From Azolla caroliniana (taxonomy: Eukaryota; Polypodiophyta): a DNA stretch of 64,000 bases. The stretch lies in contig JBHGNT010000030.1 in the NCBI GenBank assembly GCA_043228905.1, forward strand, positions 273,773 through 337,772, read 5' to 3'. Made by a program: the position numbers and the translations under genes. Under the pieces are notes generated by a model. The model was not told the DNA's origin, did not search any database, and saw nothing but the letters and a program-made list of their open reading frames with translations. Position 1 is the stretch's first letter, and every line of letters starts with the position of its first letter. Below are positions 1-9,950 of this stretch, piece after piece.

Positions 1-445
1 TTGACTCTCGACGCACTGTCCTCCGGTAAGGGTGCCGCGACTGGCCTTACCTTCCGGTCCACAGTCTTGTACTTGGTGCTTACGTGGGCCGTCCGAACTG
101 ACTCGAGCCCTCGACCGAAGTCCGCGATGACTTCGTACATCTCCTCGGAACACACCGGTATCGTCCGGTCTTCGTTAAGGCCTTCTTCGACTACCTTTCC
201 CAGCATTCCCAAGGTGTCGCCGAATGAGACCGCCTCCACGGCCCCGTTGATTTCCTCGTCCGGGCCGAGAACTCCGCACGCTCGAAGTCTCCCCTCCGCC
301 TTTGTCTTCTCTCGGCCGCCGATGCCGACTATCTTACACGCTCCGCTGTCGGAGAACAAAAATTCCCTACCTATGGTACAAGGTTTCTTCGGTTTTATCG
401 TACAGGTGTGGGGTTTTCCCAGGGTGTCCGGACTGTCGCGGCCCC
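1..445 (-). pseudogene. Element A pol fragment, runs off the left edge
   Basis: Reading leftward on the minus strand, a frame stays open from about 445 to base 1. It includes a segment resembling a divergent protease or linker (GREFLFSDSGACKIVGIG near 370-320) and ends at the edge with KYKTVDRKVRPVA, the style of sequence found just before the reverse transcriptase of Gypsy-like polyproteins. It is in a different frame from the gag ORF that ends at 464, so either a programmed frameshift or a decay frameshift lies near 445-480. The RT itself would be to the left of the window. The family assignment is an inference from position and style. Confidence 0.4.
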
Positions 446-463
446 ACGCCTTGGCAGCCCTCT

Positions 464-2590
464 CTAAAAATCCTCTCGGTTATCGGAACCGAGGGAGTCG
501 CAGTTACGCTCATGGTTCGGCCTAACCGTCAAAAACTGGACCGAATGGCGCCCGTCCTGGCTCTTGACCCGCGCATAGGCCGAACCGTTGTCCAGCACCT
601 TGGTCTCCATTCGAGCCGCCGTGATGTACGGCTCTCCCAGTATGACGGGGTGCGATGACGACTCCTGCACGAAGAAGTGCTGGTCTATCTCGACATCGCC
701 GATCTTGACCCGTACATTCGGGCAGGCCCCGTGAAGTTCCTCGGTGGCGCGCGTCGCTGCCCTTATCTTCCACCCGTGCTTGGTGTTGATCGGCCATTTG
801 CCCTTCTTATAGAAGTCCATGGACATCAGGTTGATTTCCGATCCGTGGTCCACCAAAGCTACTACCGGTTCCTGGACATCGCCGATCTTTACCGGGGTTT
901 CCGTGGTCGCTCGGGCCCAGTGTGGCCGCGAATAGTGGCTCTCCGCCCACTCGTCTTCCAGCGCCATGTCGTCCAGGTGCGTCGTCCGCACTTCCACCGG
1001 TCTTTCCGGTTCTGCCTCCGTTGACAGCCTCTTCCGTTTCACCAAGTCCACGATGGAGTCGTGGAACTCCTTCTTGGCGATTCCCAGCACCTCCCGTAGC
1101 GACAGCTCCACCTTGCTGTCGAGAATCCGTTCCTCCAGGACCTTTCGTAAGTCCGTGGTTCTTTCTATCTCCGTCCCCAGACGGTATCCGCCCTTCTGGG
1201 GTTTATCTTGCGTACCGGCCCCGCCGGCTTCGTCCCGTCGTGGCCCGGACCGGGTCTCGTATCGTTGTGAGGGCCCGGTCGTCCCGGGTTTCCCCACCCG
1301 CTTCTCTTCTACTAGAGCCTCGTAGTTCCGGCAAGCGGCTTCCACGAAGCCCGTCTTTTCCTCGACCGGGTCGCTCCACCCGGTCATCTCCCGTACCCGT
1401 TTCTCCGCACGGTCCGATTCCTCCCTTTTAAGCCCTGCACCGGCAAGGCCTTCCAGCATCGTCGGCCAGAATCCGGCTTTGCTTTCCTTTCGGGCCTCGC
1501 CGCCCCCGACTCGAATACCGGCCGACGCCGAGTAGTGGACGGTTTCCGCATGTCGGGCCGCCGCCTCTTCCATCAACCTCTTCATTCCGCCTCGCCCGTC
1601 GTTTCGGTTTAGGGCCCTCCTCGTGTCGTTGGCGTGAACCCGGCCTTCCCATAGGTACACCACCCGGTTCCTCAGCGCCTCTGCGAAATCGCCGCAGTCT
1701 TTCCGGATGTGGCCGACCCCGTCGCACCACATGCACCTGTTCCCTGCCGCCGGCCGTCGGTCACGAGCAGGACCTCCGCCTTCTCTGCGGGCTTGTGCGA
1801 TTTGGAGGTCTTTTATCGCCCTCGTCAGTTCCTCCAACGCAGCCCCTCCAGTCGAGCCTCTGATCACACCGGTCGGAGCTGAACCGGATTCCAGCCACTC
1901 CCGAGTCTCTTCCCTTCGCACCGGCTGCGCCGGCTCGAGTTTCCTCGCCGCGACTGAGCCCGACCCGGTTGCTCTGTCATCCTCCCATTCTCGCCGTTTG
2001 TCGAAACGGCCGCAGGCTCTCTTGACCGCCGCCCAGTCGGCCGTCAGCCCGTCTTCGGTTTCTAGCAGGGCGCCCACGTGACTCCGATCCCTCTCGTCAA
2101 CCGATTTGACGAACAGCAGGACCCGGCTTGTATCCAGGACCATCCTGTCAAGCGCCGAAAGGCGCGCGAAGTTCTCCTCGAACTCCCGGAGGAGAGCCGA
2201 CGCATTCCTTCCTTTCCCGGGAGACTCCACCCACTCCATGAAGCTTCGCTTCGAAAGCCGGAGCACGTCGTCCAGTCCGTATTTTTCCAGGAGCCGACCT
2301 TCGAACTCCTCCCAGGTACGGCTCTCCGCCCGCACCTCGAGCACCTCCGCGTGGATGCTCGGCATCGCCACTCGGGGAAAACCGGCAAGACGCCTGTCTT
2401 CCGGAATGTCCCGCATTAACATTTCCGCACCGTAGGACGCCAGGTACTTCGTGGCATCCTTTCCGGTGAATCGACCGATCGTTCCGACGACCGCCTCAAT
2501 AGCTCTATCGAGGGCGCCGGTGCCCTCGCGCGCGCTTACTATCCGATCCACGGCCGAAGCCATGGCCTCTGCAAGATCCGCCCCTTTCAT
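464..2590 (-). CDS. Element A gag with zinc knuckle and retropepsin-like domain
   Basis: This 708-codon ORF begins with ATG at 2590, 23 bases inside the primer-binding site of element A. The N-terminal ~130 residues (IGRFTGKDATKYL, then FPRVAMPSIHAEVLEV and EEFEGRLLEKYG) recur in elements B and C and form the gag core. A CCHC knuckle, CMWCDGVGHIRKDC, lies mid-protein. Near the C terminus VALVDHGSEINLM looks like an aspartic protease active site with His in place of the usual Thr or Ser after the Asp. It is expected to make virus-like particles and process the polyprotein. It is unbroken over 2.1 kb, unlike most TE genes here, so element A may be fairly young. The lineage was not identified; Gypsy-like is the best guess. 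Confidence 0.7.
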   Translation of the reverse strand: MKGADLAEAMASAVDRIVSAREGTGALDRAIEAVVGTIGRFTGKDATKYLASYGAEMLMRDIPEDRRLAGFPRVAMPSIHAEVLEVRAESRTWEEFEGRLLEKYGLDDVLRLSKRSFMEWVESPGKGRNASALLREFEENFARLSALDRMVLDTSRVLLFVKSVDERDRSHVGALLETEDGLTADWAAVKRACGRFDKRREWEDDRATGSGSVAARKLEPAQPVRREETREWLESGSAPTGVIRGSTGGAALEELTRAIKDLQIAQARREGGGPARDRRPAAGNRCMWCDGVGHIRKDCGDFAEALRNRVVYLWEGRVHANDTRRALNRNDGRGGMKRLMEEAAARHAETVHYSASAGIRVGGGEARKESKAGFWPTMLEGLAGAGLKREESDRAEKRVREMTGWSDPVEEKTGFVEAACRNYEALVEEKRVGKPGTTGPSQRYETRSGPRRDEAGGAGTQDKPQKGGYRLGTEIERTTDLRKVLEERILDSKVELSLREVLGIAKKEFHDSIVDLVKRKRLSTEAEPERPVEVRTTHLDDMALEDEWAESHYSRPHWARATTETPVKIGDVQEPVVALVDHGSEINLMSMDFYKKGKWPINTKHGWKIRAATRATEELHGACPNVRVKIGDVEIDQHFFVQESSSHPVILGEPYITAARMETKVLDNGSAYARVKSQDGRHSVQFLTVRPNHERNCDSLGSDNREDF

Positions 2591-2612
2591 TTCCTACTCT
2601 TCTGCCGCCTCT

Positions 2613-2630
2613 TTCACGTCGGGTTCACCA
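2613..2630 (-). promoter_or_regulatory. Primer-binding site of element A
   Basis: On the minus strand the sequence is TGGTGAACCCGACGTGAA, three bases inside the LTR end. It starts with TGG as expected for pairing with a tRNA CCA end. The same 18 bases recur at the same place in elements B and C. The primer tRNA was not identified. Confidence 0.65.
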
Positions 2631-2633
2631 AGA

Positions 2634-3358
2634 TGTCGGGGTTGCTACGCCCTTGCGTGTAGAAAGGAGGAGGGACCACGGGGGTCTCGAACCGAAGAGC
2701 AAGAGAGAGAGGAGTAAGAGAGAGAGACCCGATTACACAGAACCGAAGATCCGATTGCGCAGAACCGACAATTGCACAGGGACACGGCCCAACAAACAGA
2801 GATCACAAATAAACGCCGACGCAGATGGACGCAACAACGAGAGATATGTACTTATGAATGCAAGAAAATAACAGACTAAAGCATTACAACCCACAGTGGG
2901 GCACAAAAAAAAAATAGATACTAACGAAACGAACAGGGCGGCGAACAGCTGCCGACCCCTGTATGTCGCGACGCACAGAAAGGGAAAACAGGTCGGAGGT
3001 GCTGCAGGACGCACTCGGGGCGTTCCACGGAACCGCGCAGGCCTCCTCGAAACCTGCACAGGTACGCGATGGAGCAGAAGACAGAGAGAGAGCAGGAGTG
3101 AGAGAGAAGCTCCGAAATCGGTTCGGCAGCACTTCGTCCTCTCCGCGGGAGATACCCCCACTTCTATTCTTCCTCTTCCTTTTATAGCCCGTCAAGGGGC
3201 CGTTTGGCATTAACTGCATACCAACCGAATCTTCCCACCTAGGATCCTCGTATGTACCTACTTCGTCCTTAGGTACTTCCTGGCGCGCGTGTGTGTGTAG
3301 AGCCGTTTCCCACGCCTTGTTCCTCCGATTCCTCTTGTGGGCGGTTTTCTTCACGACA
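2634..3358 (-). mobile_element. 5' LTR of element A (725 bp)
   Basis: The LTR is bounded by TGTCG at 2634 and CGACA at 3358, which is a TGTCG...CGACA inverted terminus. On the minus strand a CTATAAAAGG TATA box lies at about 3178-3187. The primer-binding site flanks it on the left and CCGT (3359-3362) on the right. Its interior differs strongly from the LTRs of B and C, although the ends match, so it is a separate insertion. The ORF of element B happens to read on into this LTR as far as 2884. Confidence 0.75.
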
Positions 3359-5355
3359 CCGTCCGCCTTCACGCACCGGGTACCCGTTCCGATAGCCTCG
3401 TCCGTTCCGATCTCCGACTCCTCGCCGCCTTCCGTCGTCTCTTTGGTCTTACGTCGATCCGCAACCGCCAAAGTCTCAAGAATAGGTGAGGAGGGTCCCT
3501 CTCGCTCTCGGCCTCCCACCGAGTCGTAATCAGCGTGCCCGGTTAGCTTCCTTCTCGCGCTCACCGGCTCCCACCGGGTGTTGTGGCCCGTTCTCCTCGA
3601 CCTCCAACCGTGCCAACTTAGCCTTCGCCCGGATCGGTCTCGGACGATCGAGTTCCGGTTAGGTCGGCTCCCTTCTGTAATCGTAACCGGCCGGTAGATG
3701 TTTGTCCGAACAAATCCGACCTTGCCAGCTCTTCTTCGGTTCGGGCCCGGTTGACCAGACCCCGCTCCAATGTTCTTCTGCGTCGTCTTCCGGTCATGTC
3801 GGATTATCGACCGGTCCATCTTCCGGTCGGGTCGGTTCCCGACTCTCTCCCCTTTGCCGCTCCCGACCTCTCCATCGATCCTCTCGTATATGCCCGTTCC
3901 GGGCCTCGCGTCCTCATCTTCGTACGTGTTCGCTCCGGGCCACACCTCCTCACGGCCACCGCCCTTCTCTCCGGTCTTATGTTGGCATTCGAGCGCAACC
4001 GTCGTAGTGTCCGGTCTCGGTGTCGAGAGGTCTCGCCTCCGTCCGCTATGACCTTCGTCGTCGTCGTTTCGATCGTCCGCTTTGCCGCCACCTTCCGTCT
4101 CTCCGGTCTCACGTGGGCTCTCGGGGCCGACTGCCGAAGTCTCTAGAATAGGTGTGGGAAAAGTCCCGATACCGTTACTCGTCGATGCCATGATTGTAGC
4201 CACCTTCGTTCGGACGCCGTGGTCCGTGGCTATCTCTTCCTCGTTCTCTTCGTCGCCGTGGTAGGCCGCCTTGCCGCCACCACCACCCGTCGCTCTAGGT
4301 CTCACGCCGGCACTCGGGCCGGCCGTTGGAGCCTCTAGGACCGGTGTGGGTAAGGACCCGGCACCGCCACTCGTCGTGTCAGTAGCCGCTTCCGACCGGT
4401 CGTCGTTGTCCGCGGCTACCCCATCTCCAATTCCGCAAGCCTCGATTACGCTTGCCACCATCTCTCCCATGCCGTCGTCTCGGTTGCCCGCCTTGCCGCC
4501 GCCATCGTCCGTCACTCTAGGTCTCACACCGGCTCTCGGGCCGGATGCCAAAGTCTCTAGGACCGGTGTGTGTAAGGTCGCGGCACCGCCGCTTGTCCGC
4601 TCCTCACTCAATGTTTCGGGCTGCCATGTCCCGAACCCGTAGTTATCGGCCTCCATGGCCGTCCCTTCACCGCAAGGCAAGAGGGTCGCTTGCTCCGCAC
4701 CCTCTCCTATCTCACCGTCGTACGCTCTCCCGGCCTCCATATAGGCCCCGTCTTCTACGTCTAGGGAGGCTTCTTCCTCCGCATCCTCCGATCGCCCCCG
4801 GCCCGTCTCCGTAACAAGCCCTTCTTCGGCTCCGATTTTCGCCTTCACAAGCTCGCATGCCTCTCGTATTAGCGCTTCTAGGTCGAGCTCCTCCGAACCG
4901 TTTTGCGTTGAGCTCTCTTCCGGCGGTAGTGCGTACTCACTCGCCGCTCTCTCTTCTCTGCCGCTCGCGGGCCACGTTGTTGCCGACCGCTCCCCATCGG
5001 GTTGCCGGCATACCCACTCCGGTTTCGCGTATCCGCACGCTTCCAATAGGGCTACCTCCAAGGACACCCACGTCTCGTGAGCTTCTCGTAGCTCCTTGAC
5101 CTCCTTGTGCACCGATGCGGCCGCCACTCGAGGAAAATACTCTAGTTGCATCTCCTCGTCCACGCCCCCTTTCGCCATCTCGGCCTCGTACGCCTCCAAG
5201 AACCTCGGGACATCGTCCCCGTTGAATCGGCCGACTCGATCGACCACCCTTTCGACGACTTGTTGAGCCGCATCTCGCTTCGCCATTTTCCGTCCGGCTT
5301 CCATCACGATTTTTGCCATCATCTCCTCGAAGTCCAAGTCTTCTTCCATCTCCAT
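3359..5355 (-). CDS. Element B gag-derived ORF with repeated Gly/Asp-rich modules, interrupted by element A
   Basis: ATG at 5355 starts about 665 codons before the LTR of element A cuts in at 3358. Residues ~35-110 (VGRFNGDDVPRFLEAYEAEM, then FPRVAAASVHKEVKEL) align with the gag core of elements A and C. The rest is unlike gag A. It is acidic and Gly-rich and carries about five imperfect modules starting TPVLET or SPILET, followed by GGGGK-like runs and an acidic stretch, then an Arg-rich region. No zinc knuckle or protease is visible before the break. The remainder, if any, would be outside the window to the left. Function of the modules is unknown. Codons after 3358 belong to the inserted LTR. 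Confidence 0.65.
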
Positions 5356-5370
5356 GCTCCCTTGCCGCCC

Positions 5371-5388
5371 TTCACGTCGGGTTCACCA
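5371..5388 (-). promoter_or_regulatory. Primer-binding site of element B
   Basis: It is identical to the 18-base site of element A and lies four bases inside the LTR end at 5393. Confidence 0.65.
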
Positions 5389-5392
5389 AAGA

Positions 5393-5933
5393 TGTCGCGT
5401 TGTTACGCGCGTGCGTGTAGAAGGGGCGGGACCGCGGGGGTCTTGGACTAGGGAGTGGAGGAGAAAGAATAGGACATGATATGGAGGCTTAGTTCAAGAG
5501 GAGAAGAGGAAAGAATAAGACCACGACATCGAAGGAGGGATCAGCAGAGGCAAGATGCTCAACAAGCTATATTAAAACAACGAATGGTTACAACAATGGT
5601 GGCCGCCATGGCCGCACCAAAATGACTATCCGAAAACCCTAAAGGGAAACCCCAGGAGAAACCCTAATCGAAACCCTAACCCTAAAACGAAATGGGAAGA
5701 GGGAGAACCCTAGACTAAGTGGTATACCTTACTCGCACAAAATAGGCAACCCCTTCATAAGTGACCCCTCCCTTCCTTTTATAGCCCAAGGAGGGAGGGA
5801 CCTTACAATGTGGGACAAAAATTTCCCCTCTCTTTCTATACACCATATCCTAGTATACATGTGCACATGTTGCACAACATCGACTTGCCCCTTCCACCCT
5901 GGTTTCCGCCTATGGACGAAAATCTTCACGACA
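5393..5933 (-). mobile_element. 5' LTR of element B (541 bp)
   Basis: The ends are TGTCG (5393) and CGACA (5933), with a minus-strand CTATAAAAGG TATA box at about 5777-5786. CCGT follows at 5934-5937. Several AAACCCTA telo-box-like motifs occur at 5637-5690 in the transcribed part. Only the termini and TATA region resemble LTR A. Confidence 0.75.
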
Positions 5934-6246
5934 CCGTACTTCTCGAGGAGCCGCAACTCGAACTCCTCCCAAGTCTGGCATCCGGCCAACACCTCGAGCA
6001 CCTCCGCGTGGATGCTCGGCGTCACCACCTGAGGGAATCCGGACAGCCGCCTGTCCACCGGGATGTCCCTCATGATCAATTCGGCCCGGTAAGCCTCCAA
6101 ATAACTTGTGGCATCTTACCCTCCGAACCGGCCTATAGTGCCGACGATCGATTCAACGGCTCTGTCAAGGGTACCCGTCCCCTCACGAGCGCTTACCAGC
6201 CGGCCGACGGCTACCGCCATTGCCTCCACTAGCTCTGATCCCCTCA
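5934..6246 (-). pseudogene. Element C gag N-terminus, cut by element B
   Basis: On the minus strand ATG at 6246 starts about 104 codons homologous to gag A (AELIMRDIPVDRRLSGFPQV, then EEFELRLLEKYG). The frame is broken once near 6118 by an in-frame stop. The gag stops exactly where the LTR of element B begins, inside the TACGG of the Lys-Tyr-Gly codons. The missing part should continue beyond the left edge if the nested model is right. Confidence 0.65.
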
Positions 6247-6269
6247 TCTTTTGACTCCTTTGCCGCCTG

Positions 6270-6287
6270 TTCACGTCGGGTTCACCA
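6270..6287 (-). promoter_or_regulatory. Primer-binding site of element C
   Basis: Same 18-base sequence as in A and B, four bases inside the LTR of element C. Confidence 0.6.
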
Positions 6288-6291
6288 AATA

Positions 6292-6350
6292 TGTCGCATT
6301 GTTACACGCGTGCGTGTAGAAAGAGGCGGGACCACAGGGGTCTCGGACCA

Positions 6351-6404
<54 letters not shown>

Positions 6405-6969
6405 TGCAAGTACGCAGAGAGAGGTTAAGAGCAAGCAAAATAGGAGTCCGATTACTATAGTCAATAGCTTACAACCGGCAACCCGGCAATGGACCCGACA
6501 CGGGTCCTACTCACGCACACCGACGACAGCCACACGACTCGAAGAAACAAACGGGGGAGAGGGGAAGGAGAGAGACTCTGCTGGAAGCACACGAGCTGTC
6601 CACGAAGCAGAGGCAGCGAACTCTCGACACCCGCAGAGAACGACGAATTGAGGAGAGAGAGCCCGACACTCGGTTCTGCAGCAGCACTTCGTCCTCGCCA
6701 ACGCGTGATCCCCTTTCCTCCTTCTTTCCTCTCCTTAAATAGTTCCCAAAAGGGCGGTGCCCTTTTTCCCTAGTCAAATCGCCTTATTCCTTGTCCCTTC
6801 TGACAGAGATACGCACAATCCCTTAATAAATGTGTACTACTTGGTATTTACATCAGCTGATCCATTTATGAATCAATATCAAAATATCAATTCATGCGTC
6901 CATCCATGTAAGAGCCGGTTCATGCGCCTTTTTGTCCGATTCCGCCTATGGCCGGTTTTCTTCACGACA
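6292..6969 (-). mobile_element. 5' LTR of element C (678 bp)
   Basis: The ends are TGTCG and CGACA. A (GA)n tract lies at 6353-6400, and a minus-strand TATTTAAGG TATA-like box at about 6733-6741. CCGT follows at 6970-6973, and there the sequence switches into a Gypsy gag-protease fragment. LTR C is closest to solo LTR D at 11159, sharing several blocks. Confidence 0.75.
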
Positions 6970-7415
6970 CCGTGTAGGTGTGATCACTTATGGTGGGTTG
7001 GATTCCCCATATCTGAACCAAACGATCATTCACAAAATTGTGTGAGCTTCCCGAATCAAATAAAAATTGTACGGGAGATCCATTGATATACCTGTTTGCA
7101 CGTAGTAAATCATTGGGACCCAATACATAGTGAGGGAAAGAACATTGACAATTACTTAAATGATGTGTATAGACCTGAAGGACCTTAGGAATCTGACCTT
7201 TATGGTCTGCAACTTTAGTTTTGTTGTCGTGCTCTTTTCGTTGGAGCTTTCGACATCGATCTTTTGTATGACCTTTCTTTTTGCAGAATACGCAAAAAGG
7301 ATGTTGTTGCTTACAATCGTGATCCATGAATTCATTGGGTGTCTTACATTTCCCAACGAATTGCGACTGCTTAGTCCCGGGTGCTTTGTTGGGTTTATTA
7401 TGGTCCTTCTTCGAA
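6970..7415 (-). pseudogene. Gypsy gag-protease fragment, target of element C
   Basis: Minus-strand translation gives a zinc knuckle ([14 protein letters not shown]) and a protease active site ([13 protein letters not shown]) nearly identical to the N4 Gypsy polyprotein (34890-35340). Similarity begins near 7415 and stops at the CCGT where element C enters. It is the remnant of an older copy of the N4 family. Confidence 0.75.
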
Positions 7416-7631
7416 TGTATCTAGATATCTTAGTCGTGTAATAAAACCTAACTGAGAGAAGTGCAAGAAGTGTTCCTTATAGTACAACATTTTAGATGGG
7501 AGTGGCTCTCGTGGGGTGATCCATTTATATCATGTGTAAATTTGCCATATTTCTTGGCGTATCACTTTATTACAATCTTCATGAGATATTAGAGTTTGGT
7601 TAGTCCCATGGTTGTACTTAAGGGGGGGTAG
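7416..7631. other. Unassigned spacer
   Basis: AT-rich sequence between the Gypsy fragment and the target duplication of the Copia element. No gene or repeat boundary was recognised. Confidence 0.4.
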
Positions 7632-7636
7632 GTTAT

Positions 7637-8001
7637 TTTTTAGCGGCAAGCTCAACCGGATCCGGATTGGCTGAATAAGCCTGAGCCGGATCGGCATTTG
7701 GAAGGATGAGCCAGATCGGTGAGCCGGTGAGCCGGTTAGCCGGATCCATCAGTAACCGGAAGCCTAGTAGCAGCCTAGACTACTAGGAAGTTAATGTCTC
7801 ATAGTTAGTGTCAGACGCTTGTGTGAGCATTGAAGTACACCGTACTTCTGTCAGTCCGGATGGACTTGTATAAAAGTGTTCACTAAACACATACGATGTA
7901 CAGAGTGTTACAGATTGAGTATTATTTTTTAATAGAGTTTCTGTGTGCTCTCTCTCACTCTCTGTCTCTCCCGTGTACTGTGTATATCCTAAGCTCTCCA
8001 T
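7637..8001 (+). repeat. Copia 5' LTR, left part
   Basis: It matches 15591-15977 of the 3' LTR, with some deletions among the GAGCCGGT repeats. A TATAAAAG box is at about 7871-7878. It is split after TCCAT (7997-8001) by the inserted Gypsy derivative and resumes at 9820. Confidence 0.8.
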
Positions 8002-8080
8002 TGTCATGATATGGCAAAACTCGAACCCATGACCTTATGTTATATGGGTCGAGCTCTTGACCATTATACCATCTATTGTA
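8002..8080 (-). repeat. tRNA-like sequence at the start of the LTR
   Basis: On the minus strand, GGTATAATGGTCAAGAGC resembles an A box and GGGTTCGAGTTTTGCC a B box, at tRNA-like spacing. The copy in the 3' LTR (9270-9350) is preserved with small changes. No full cloverleaf was folded by eye, so a tRNA- or SINE-derived origin is an inference. Confidence 0.45.
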
Positions 8081-8517
8081 ATATGTAGGATATTATTTTC
8101 ATTTAAGTTTTATTATAGGAAATTAATGTATATTCTAGATTTCTCTGGAACATTCTAGAAGCTTCAAGATTACTCTTGAGAACACTATAAAAGAAGGCAC
8201 TAGGCATTATGTTGAACCAAATTGGTTCAACGCCAGTCTTAAGCCTCTTAGCCATTTTGTACTTATCCTTCACATAATATATTAGTTGTTATCATCATCT
8301 CTCTCTCTCTCTCTCTTCCTCGCTATCTCTCTTTTCTCTTCTCTCTCTCTCTCTCTCGGGAATCTTACGCAGTCCCGTCCTCTTAGTACTAATAGTACTT
8401 CTCTTCTTTAGTACTAATTCCCTCTCTGCTTTAGTACTATTCCTGACAGTTTGAACCAATTTTTTCCTCCAACCTACTTGTCATTCTCCCTCATCCTCCT
8501 ACCCTTTTCCCTATCCT

Positions 8518-9246
8518 ATGGCTACTGTTAGCGCCCAAGAATATCAATCTGTTTTCTCCGAGCTACAGTGCCTAAAAGTAAAATTTGTTGCCTTGGAACA
8601 AGAAAACCAACGGCTGATAGGGGATCTGCAACAAATCGTTCTAGAAAAACAACAAACGCAGCAACAAACGGTTGATAGGGAATCATTTGGAGAGACTACG
8701 CAAGATCCAGATGGATCACTCTACTCATCTTCGTCATGCTCAACAGACACAGAAGACTTACGCGGATCGTCATCAGCTTCCCTCCTCTTTTGCCATCGGA
8801 GATCGACTATGGCTTTTACGTCGTCACATCAAGACTACTTGACAGTGTGACAAGTTGGATTATCGCCGACTCGGTCCTTTCCGTATTACCGGTAAGGTTA
8901 ATGATGTCACGTTCCGCCTTGATCTTCCTCCGCATCTTCGAATACATCCGGTCTTCCATAGTTCCCTTCTTGAACCTTATAAAGCAAACACTCTTCCCGA
9001 TCATGTTACACCACCACCGCCCCAGCTTGAGTTAGACGTTGGCCCGGAGTATGAAGTTGTTGCCATCCTCAACTCCAAATTTGTTCGCAACAAACTTTAT
9101 TATTTGGTCGATTGGCTCAGTTATAGTCCGAGTGAACGTACTTGGGAACCCGTTTAGCATGTCGCCAATGCTCAGGATCTTCTTGCTGAGTTCCATCGAA
9201 AGTATCCGGACAAACCCAGTCCGCAATCAACGCCAACTCGTTCCAC
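8518..9246 (+). pseudogene. gag start fused to integrase C-terminus and chromodomain
   Basis: ATG at 8518 opens a Gln-rich gag-like start (MATVSAQEYQSVFSELQCLK) of about 75 codons. Near 8740 another frame takes over with typical integrase C-terminal sequence (YADRH, then FAIGDRLWLLRRHIK and LDYRRLGPFRIT), HPVFHSSLLEPY, and a chromodomain (YEVVAILNSKFVRNKLYYLV, then WLSYSPSERTWEPV). In-frame stops occur in this segment, at about 8845 and at the TAG near 9157. The chromodomain would steer integration to modified chromatin in an intact relative. This copy cannot make an active integrase. Confidence 0.75.
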
Positions 9247-9269
9247 TCATCGCCTTAAGAGGGAGATAG

Positions 9270-9814
<545 letters not shown>

Positions 9815-9819
9815 TCCAT

Positions 9820-9877
9820 TAAACCTGCGTTTCTGTGTTCTGTTTTCTATTGCTTCTACACAACGTATTCTTTTACA
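9820..9877 (+). repeat. Copia 5' LTR, right part
   Basis: Resumes the LTR after the duplicated TCCAT (9815-9819) and ends CGTATTCTTTTACA, matching the end of the 3' LTR at 16039. Confidence 0.8.
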
Positions 9878-9889
9878 TGGTATCAGAGC
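9878..9889 (+). promoter_or_regulatory. Copia primer-binding site
   Basis: TGGTATCAGAGC directly follows the LTR; this is the initiator Met tRNA site common in plant Copia elements. Confidence 0.85.
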
Positions 9890-9950
9890 GCGAGGGTTGA
9901 GAACCTCTGCAGCCAACATAGCTTGAAAAAAAAAACCAACCAAGAGGAAC

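Noticed and set aside
2884-3358. C-terminal 158 codons of the 823-codon minus-strand ORF of element B
   Set aside because: This part lies inside the LTR of inserted element A; the frame is open by chance after KADG.
2634-6969. Tandem array with shared LTRs (LTR-gag-LTR-gag-LTR) by unequal recombination
   Set aside because: The three LTRs differ strongly inside and each is followed by CCGT that belongs to the target sequence, so serial nested insertion explains the data better.
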